Part shown: positions 4,923 through 9,480 of the stretch, in pieces
How the letters are laid out: every line of letters begins with the position of its first letter
How positions within the stretch are numbered: the first letter of the stretch is position 1
NCBI GenBank assembly: GCA_045636165.1
Contig: JAZTWZ010000062.1
Location: 1-9,480, forward strand
DNA: 9,480 nt
Direction: 5' to 3'
From: SIG480 sp045636165
Lineage (GTDB): Bacteria > Bacillota > Clostridia > Oscillospirales > JAAYXM01
The notes under the pieces: model-generated
Told to the model about the DNA's origin: nothing
What the model saw: only the letters and a program-made list of their open reading frames with translations
Databases searched by the model: none
Made by a program: the position numbers and the translations under genes

Positions 4923-6050
4923 ATGACAGATATATATTTTGTCCGTCACGCCGAGTCCTTCGGAAACCTCACGCGCCGTGTGTACGGGCACTTTGACGGG
5001 CTTGTTACGCCAAAAGGATATATGCAGATTGAAAAGCTGCGCGAGAGGTTCCGCGATATAAAAATAGATAAGGTTTATTCAAGCGACCTTACCCGTACCA
5101 GCGAGACGGCAAAGGCGATATATGAGCCAAAGAACCTTCCGCTTATCCGCGAGAGAGCATTCCGTGAGATTGGCTTTGGCGTATGGGAAGACAGACCGTG
5201 GGGAGAGCTTATATCGAGCCACAAGAGAGAATATGACGCCTGGCAGTACAGTCCGCTTGAGTTTTCCGTCTCGGGAAGCGAGACATACAGAAGTGTTTAT
5301 GAGAGAGCGAAGTCTGCGCTTGACAGAATCGCTTCGGAAAACGACGGTAAGGCAATCGCGATAGTGAGCCACGGTGCGACTATACGGATGCTTATGCACG
5401 GTCTGAAAAATAGAGACGACCTTACGGGTGTTGAGTCTGCCGACTGGGGCGACAACACCTGCATAAGCCACTTCCGCCGGGAAGACGGGAAATATACCGA
5501 GGTCTTCTCAAACTGCAACGAGCATTTGCGTTCGCTTGCAGGCTTTGATGAGGGAATGTCATGGGTTCGCGAGGGTGGCGGCAGAAATGTCTGGTTTAAA
5601 AATGCCGTGTATCCTCTTGACGCCGAAAAGATAAAGAACTACCACCGTCTCGGTGAGGGCGAAGTTTTCGGTGAGGAGTGTGATCTTGCGCGAATTGAGA
5701 GAAACACGAAAAAGCTTCTCAAAAAGGATGATGAAAGCATTGTATTCGGTCTCCTCGGTGATGAGGAGATAGGAATTATAGAGCTTTCTGTTTCACAGAA
5801 GGTGTACCCGAATGCAGGGCATATATCGTTTATCTATTTAAAACCCGAGTACCGCCGCAAACGCTTAGGTATCCAGCTTATTGGTCACGCGATGAGCAGA
5901 TATAAGGCACTTTCAAAAAAGCATATCAGCGTCCGCGTTGCAGAAACAAATACTGCGGCATACAGTTTTTATAAGAAATACGGTTTTTACGAAGCCTTCC
6001 GCGAGTCGGACGGCGGAATAATTCAGAGAGTAATGATACTTGACATATAA
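4923..6050 (+). CDS. Histidine phosphatase-GNAT acetyltransferase fusion protein
   Basis: The 375-residue protein has two domains. Residues 1-205 are a histidine phosphatase (phosphoglycerate mutase-like): the RH signature is FVRHAES (R8, H9), with SSDLTRTSETA (R58), an acidic residue near E82 (REIGFGVW) and the second catalytic His at H150 (IVSHGAT). These form the phosphohistidine pocket. Residues about 230-375 are a GNAT N-acetyltransferase: HISFIYLKPEYRRKRLGIQLI supplies the acetyl-CoA pyrophosphate loop (RRKRLG, 311-316), and NTAAYSFYKKYGF (343-355) is the usual C-terminal motif. Both active sites look intact. Substrates are unknown. The ATG at 4923 is chosen because it directly opens the phosphatase beta strand and has GGAAGGG about eight bases upstream; the in-frame ATG at 4836 lies inside the preceding gene. 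Gap of 19 bases to the PyrF-like gene and about 18 to the flippase: likely one transcript. Confidence 0.9.
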   Translation: MTDIYFVRHAESFGNLTRRVYGHFDGLVTPKGYMQIEKLRERFRDIKIDKVYSSDLTRTSETAKAIYEPKNLPLIRERAFREIGFGVWEDRPWGELISSHKREYDAWQYSPLEFSVSGSETYRSVYERAKSALDRIASENDGKAIAIVSHGATIRMLMHGLKNRDDLTGVESADWGDNTCISHFRREDGKYTEVFSNCNEHLRSLAGFDEGMSWVREGGGRNVWFKNAVYPLDAEKIKNYHRLGEGEVFGEECDLARIERNTKKLLKKDDESIVFGLLGDEEIGIIELSVSQKVYPNAGHISFIYLKPEYRRKRLGIQLIGHAMSRYKALSKKHISVRVAETNTAAYSFYKKYGFYEAFRESDGGIIQRVMILDI

Positions 6051-6053
6051 GCC

Positions 6054-6059
6054 GAGGGG
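6054..6059 (+). promoter_or_regulatory. Ribosome binding site favouring a TTG start for the flippase
   Basis: GAGGGG abuts the ATG at 6060 with no spacing, which is too close for initiation there. It is nine bases before the in-frame TTG at 6069, a workable distance. Confidence 0.6.
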
Positions 6060-6068
6060 ATGAATATT

Positions 6069-7670
6069 TTGACACAGAAAAAAGGCGCGTCATTTGTAAA
6101 GGGCGCATTGATTCTTGCAATTGCAAGCATTATGGTTAAGGTAATCGGTGCGGTTTTCCGCATTCCGCTTACGAACCTCGTCGGTGAATATACGATGGGG
6201 CTTTACAGCATAGCCTACCGTTATTATTCGATACTTCTGACTATTGCGACGGCAGGAATTCCGATTGCGATATCGAAAATGATTTCCGAAAGCCGCGCGC
6301 TCGGAAGACCGCGTGAGACGAAGAAGATTTTTAAAACTGCGCTTATGCTTTGTATCACGCTCGGTGCTGTGGGAATGGTTGTTCTTCTCGTTTTTGCAAA
6401 GCCGCTTGCGCTTGCGACAAACGACATAAACGCTGAGATAAGCATAATCACGCTCGCTCCTGCAGTTCTCTTTATGGCGGTGACGGCAGGTTTCCGCGGT
6501 TATTTCCAGGGTCACGAAAATATGATTCCGACCGCGCTCTCCCAGATAATCGAGGCGCTGTCCCGACTCTTTATCGGGCTTGCTCTCGCGTGGGTTTTCC
6601 TCTCAATGGGCTTTGCGGATAAATACATCTCATCGGGAATTATCCTCGGAATCACAACGGGAACGGTTCTGACGGTTCTTCTTATGGTTGGCTTTGCAAT
6701 TCACATGAAGAAAAAAGCTCAGAATACGGAAGGCGAAACGCTTGAGAGCCGAAAGGGTGGCGAGATTCTATCTTCTCTCTTGAAAATCGCAGTACCCGTA
6801 ACTATCGGCTCGCTTGTAATGAATCTTACAAGCACGATAGATATGTTCCTCATAACAAACCGCCTTGCATCTCTCGGCTACAACAACGAGCAGACGACAA
6901 GCCTTTTCGGAATTTACGAAAACTATGCGCTTCCGCTATTTAACCTTGTTCCGTCAATTATAATTTCACTCAATGTATCAGTAACGCCGACAATCTCTGC
7001 CGCCCACGCGGTAGGAGACCAAAAGAAGCTTCACGAAACGCTTCTCTCGGCACTTCGCATAGTCATAATCTTTACGCTTCCGGCATCAGTCGGAATCTCC
7101 GTTCTCTCAAAGCCGATTCTTTCAATACTTTACCACTCGCAGGCGGATGTCGCGATAGCGGCTCCCGTTCTCTCTATTCTCGGCATTGCGTCGTTCTTCC
7201 TCTGCGCATCATCGCTTACTTCAACCTCAATGCAGGCGCTCGGACACGCAACACTTCCGCTTATCACGATGCTCTGTGGCGCGGTTGTAAAGATTGTTGC
7301 AAACTACATCCTTATCGCAATTCCGGGCGTTGAGCTTTCGGGCGCGGCGGTGGGAACAGTGCTCTGTTATGTACTTATAACGGTAATGAATATGATTTTC
7401 CTCGCGCGACTCGTAAAGTTCAAGCCGAATTTCTTATCGACATATCTCCGTCCGCTTATCTCCTCGGTTATAATGGGCGTTGCGGTATTTGCTGTGTATA
7501 AGGTAGCAGAACCGTTTGTCGGCAACTTTATCGGCGTTGTCGCGTCAATCGGCGTCGGAGTTGTTGTTTACTTCGTATCAATGCTCGTTTCAAAGGGAAT
7601 CACTGAGGACGATGTAAAAGGTCTTCCCAAAGGCGAAAAGATAGCAGGTTTGCTCTTTAAAAAGAAATAA
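6069..7670 (+). CDS. MurJ/SpoVB-like lipid flippase (MOP superfamily, YtgP type)
   Basis: About 533 residues, highly hydrophobic, consistent with the 14 membrane helices of the MVF/MurJ branch of the MOP superfamily. The N-terminus (KGALILAIASIMVKVIGAVFRIPLTNLVGEYTMGLYSIAY) and the segment FRGYFQGHENMIPTALSQIIEA closely resemble Bacillus YtgP (GFFQGH..M.PTAVSQ) and SpoVB. Known role of the family: flipping lipid II or related undecaprenyl-linked precursors across the cytoplasmic membrane; SpoVB acts in spore cortex formation. Vegetative MurJ or a sporulation/polysaccharide paralogue cannot be separated from sequence alone. TTG at 6069 is preferred because the only binding site, GAGGGG, touches the ATG at 6060; the alternative adds three residues. 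Third gene of the PyrF-like operon, ending just before a hairpin terminator shared with the convergent ABC gene. Confidence 0.88.
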   Translation: MTQKKGASFVKGALILAIASIMVKVIGAVFRIPLTNLVGEYTMGLYSIAYRYYSILLTIATAGIPIAISKMISESRALGRPRETKKIFKTALMLCITLGAVGMVVLLVFAKPLALATNDINAEISIITLAPAVLFMAVTAGFRGYFQGHENMIPTALSQIIEALSRLFIGLALAWVFLSMGFADKYISSGIILGITTGTVLTVLLMVGFAIHMKKKAQNTEGETLESRKGGEILSSLLKIAVPVTIGSLVMNLTSTIDMFLITNRLASLGYNNEQTTSLFGIYENYALPLFNLVPSIIISLNVSVTPTISAAHAVGDQKKLHETLLSALRIVIIFTLPASVGISVLSKPILSILYHSQADVAIAAPVLSILGIASFFLCASSLTSTSMQALGHATLPLITMLCGAVVKIVANYILIAIPGVELSGAAVGTVLCYVLITVMNMIFLARLVKFKPNFLSTYLRPLISSVIMGVAVFAVYKVAEPFVGNFIGVVASIGVGVVVYFVSMLVSKGITEDDVKGLPKGEKIAGLLFKKK

Positions 7671-7673
7671 ATG

Positions 7674-7705
7674 AACACCCGATGCAATATGCATCGGGTG
7701 TTTAA
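7674..7705. terminator. Shared terminator between convergent genes
   Basis: A perfect 12-base inverted repeat (7674-7685 and 7691-7702, loop AATAT) lies in the 36-base gap between the flippase stop and the ABC-exporter stop. Downstream T-tracts are modest in both directions (TTTAAATTATT on plus), so it probably serves both converging transcripts. Confidence 0.85.
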
Positions 7706-7706
7706 A

Positions 7707-9452
7707 TTATTCTTCTGTATATAAGCTGTAAAGACCTGCGTAAATTCCGCCTTTTTCCACAAGAGAGCGATGCGAGCCGCTTTCCTCAATACCGTTTTCG
7801 GTAAGAACGAGGATGGTATCGGCGTTTTTGATGGTGGTTAAGCGGTGGGCGATTGTGAGCGTTGTTCTGCCCTTTGCAAGCTCTTTGAGAGACTGCTGGA
7901 CAATATGCTCGCTTTCGTTATCAAGCGCGCTTGTGGCTTCGTCGAGAATGAGAATCGGCGGATTTTTGAGAAACACTCTCGCGATGCTGATTCGCTGCTT
8001 CTGACCGCCCGAGAGCTTTACGCCGCGCTCACCGACGAAGGTATCGTACCCGTTCGGAAGCTCGGAGATGAACTCGTGAGCACCTGCAAGGCGTGCTGCC
8101 TTTTCAATCTCTTCCCTTGAAGCTCCGGGGAGACCGTATTCTATGTTGTCATAAACCGTTCCCGAGAAGAGGTATACATCCTGCTGGACTATGCCAATCT
8201 GATTGCGGAGAGAATCGGTCGTGACATTGCGGATGTCAAAACCGTCAATCGTAATCTTGCCTGCGGTTACGTCGTAAAAACGGGGGAGAAGGTTGCAGAT
8301 AGTAGTCTTCCCTGCGCCTGACGGACCGACGATTGCGATATTCTGACCGCTCTTAATATCGAGGTTTATTCCCGAGAGGACATATTCGCCGTTATCGGAA
8401 TACTTAAACGAAACATCCTCAAACGAAATGTCTCCCGAAACGGGCGGAAGCTCTACTGCATCTTCAGCATCCTCTATGTCTATCGGCTCATCTAAAACCT
8501 CAACAAAACGCTCAATTCCGGTCATACCGCGCTGGAACTGCTCGGTAAACTCAACAATTCTGCGGATTGAGGTGAGGAGAGTTGTAACATAAAGGAGATA
8601 CGCCATAAGGTCGCCGGGGGTGATTTGTCCGCTAATCAAGAACAGCGCACCGACTGCCACGACGACTATGTACATAAGACCGTCGAAGAATCGGGTTGTG
8701 CTGTGAAAACCTGCCATGTACTTGTATGTTTCTTTCTTGATGTCGAGGAATTTGCGGTTTCCGCCCTCAAATTTTTCCTTTTCAATCTCTTCGTTTGCAA
8801 ACGATTTTACAACGCGGATTCCGAGAAGCGAATCTTCAACCTGAGAGTTGATTTCGCCAATCTGAACACGGGAACGCTTGAACGCGCTTCTCATACGCTT
8901 TCGGAAACGGGAAGAGAAGATTATCATAAACGGGAAGATTGCAAAGATAATCAGCGTAAGCGGAACATTCATCGAACAGAGAATTACAAACGAAACGATT
9001 ATCTTTACCACTGCGATGAAAAGCTCTTCGGGGAAGTGGTGAGCAAATTCCGTTATATCGAAAAGGTCGCTCGTTATGCGCGACATGAGCTGACCGACCT
9101 TCGCGTTGCTGTAATACGAATACGAAAGCCGCTGGAACTGGGCGAAAAGGTCGCGTCGCATATCGCTCTCGATTCTTGAGCCCATAATATGACCTGTGTT
9201 CTGCATAAAGTAAAGAGCGAGAACATCGACAACGCGAAGAGCGATATACAGCGCGGTCATTTTAAAAATTACGCTCACGGTAAGCTCTGCGATGTTATGA
9301 AGACCGAGGTCTGTTATGTGGCGGACGATAAACGGAAGAACGATATCACATCCGGTCGTAAGACCCGCACACATAAGGTCGAGCGCGAGAATAAAGCGGT
9401 ATTTTTTGAAATAAGGGAGAAAGCGGGAGAGAAGATATTTAATATCTTTCAT
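7707..9452 (-). CDS. ABC exporter half-transporter (TMD-NBD, MsbA/MdlB type)
   Basis: A 581-residue fusion of an N-terminal six-helix exporter domain (about 1-320) and a C-terminal nucleotide-binding domain. The NBD is complete: Walker A GPSGAGKT (376-383), Q-loop around Q423/Q424 (VQQDVYLF), signature LSGGQ (480-484), Walker B LILDE with catalytic E505, D-loop SALD (508-511) and switch His H536 (IAHRLTT). It therefore looks like a competent ATPase half. The family exports drugs, lipids or peptides as homo- or heterodimers; the substrate is not deducible. The ATG has no good ribosome binding site; its A overlaps the TAA of an upstream frame (TAATG), suggesting translational coupling. The reading frame is also open to the window edge (YKRLYKAEL before M), so a longer N-terminus cannot be fully excluded, but MKDIKYLLSRFLPYFKKYR is a typical start for the family. 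Confidence 0.93.
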   Translation of the reverse strand: MKDIKYLLSRFLPYFKKYRFILALDLMCAGLTTGCDIVLPFIVRHITDLGLHNIAELTVSVIFKMTALYIALRVVDVLALYFMQNTGHIMGSRIESDMRRDLFAQFQRLSYSYYSNAKVGQLMSRITSDLFDITEFAHHFPEELFIAVVKIIVSFVILCSMNVPLTLIIFAIFPFMIIFSSRFRKRMRSAFKRSRVQIGEINSQVEDSLLGIRVVKSFANEEIEKEKFEGGNRKFLDIKKETYKYMAGFHSTTRFFDGLMYIVVVAVGALFLISGQITPGDLMAYLLYVTTLLTSIRRIVEFTEQFQRGMTGIERFVEVLDEPIDIEDAEDAVELPPVSGDISFEDVSFKYSDNGEYVLSGINLDIKSGQNIAIVGPSGAGKTTICNLLPRFYDVTAGKITIDGFDIRNVTTDSLRNQIGIVQQDVYLFSGTVYDNIEYGLPGASREEIEKAARLAGAHEFISELPNGYDTFVGERGVKLSGGQKQRISIARVFLKNPPILILDEATSALDNESEHIVQQSLKELAKGRTTLTIAHRLTTIKNADTILVLTENGIEESGSHRSLVEKGGIYAGLYSLYTEE

Positions 9453-9480
9453 TAGTTCTGCTTTGTAAAGTCGCTTATAT
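9452..9480 (-). CDS. C-terminal end of a likely partner half-transporter
   Basis: A minus-strand frame running in from the window edge reads ISDFTKQN then TAA; the last base of the stop is the A of the next ATG. Its SDFTKQN tail is of the kind seen after the final NBD helix of ABC exporters. With only eight residues visible the identity rests on the TAATG overlap and on the habit of such exporters to occur as adjacent pairs. Confidence 0.45.

Noticed and set aside
8625..9179. 184-codon plus-strand frame inside the ABC exporter
   Set aside because: Antisense shadow of the exporter's membrane domain; low-complexity charged composition and no binding site.

Overview
The window looks like chromosome of a gut-type Clostridia bacterium (Oscillospiraceae/Ruminococcaceae-like), joined at its left end to the remains of a prophage. 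The host assignment is inferred from strong AAGGAGG-type ribosome binding sites, TTG starts, a DUF4364 protein, an NSS sodium symporter, a SpoVB/YtgP-type MurJ flippase and a CCA-encoding tRNA-Ile2. No single marker in the window fixes the genus.

Left end (1-972): the 3' part of a phage fibre-like structural gene, followed six bases later by the first 42 codons of a large terminase subunit, which stops just past its Walker A motif. Next come about 280 gene-free bases rich in hairpins. They contain a second copy of the last 20 bases of the neighbouring tRNA, which is the expected signature of integration at a tRNA 3' end. The tRNA itself (973-1049, minus strand) reads CAU and carries the C4-G69/C5-G68 pairs typical of lysidine-modified tRNA-Ile2. 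It has a perfect TTGACA-17-TATAAT promoter and a terminator.

Minus-strand cluster (1129-3924): an NSS-family sodium:solute symporter, a class I SAM-dependent methyltransferase and a DUF4364 winged-helix protein. They are spaced 28 and 20 bases apart and probably cotranscribed from a promoter near 3973-4001. The transporter very likely starts at a TTG, not at the ATG further upstream.

Plus-strand cluster (4067-7670): a second promoter diverges from the same 142-base gap. The genes are a PyrF-family protein whose OMP-decarboxylase active site is substantially changed, a histidine phosphatase fused to a GNAT acetyltransferase, and a MurJ/SpoVB-like lipid flippase. Gaps between them are about 20 bases, so they are a likely operon. 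This cluster is the best candidate in the window for something not already described: an apparently repurposed pyrimidine-enzyme fold beside a two-domain enzyme and an envelope-lipid flippase.

Right end (7707-9480): beyond a shared hairpin terminator, a convergent minus-strand ABC exporter with a complete set of nucleotide-binding motifs. Its ATG overlaps the stop codon (TAATG) of an upstream frame that runs off the window, suggesting a translationally coupled partner half-transporter.
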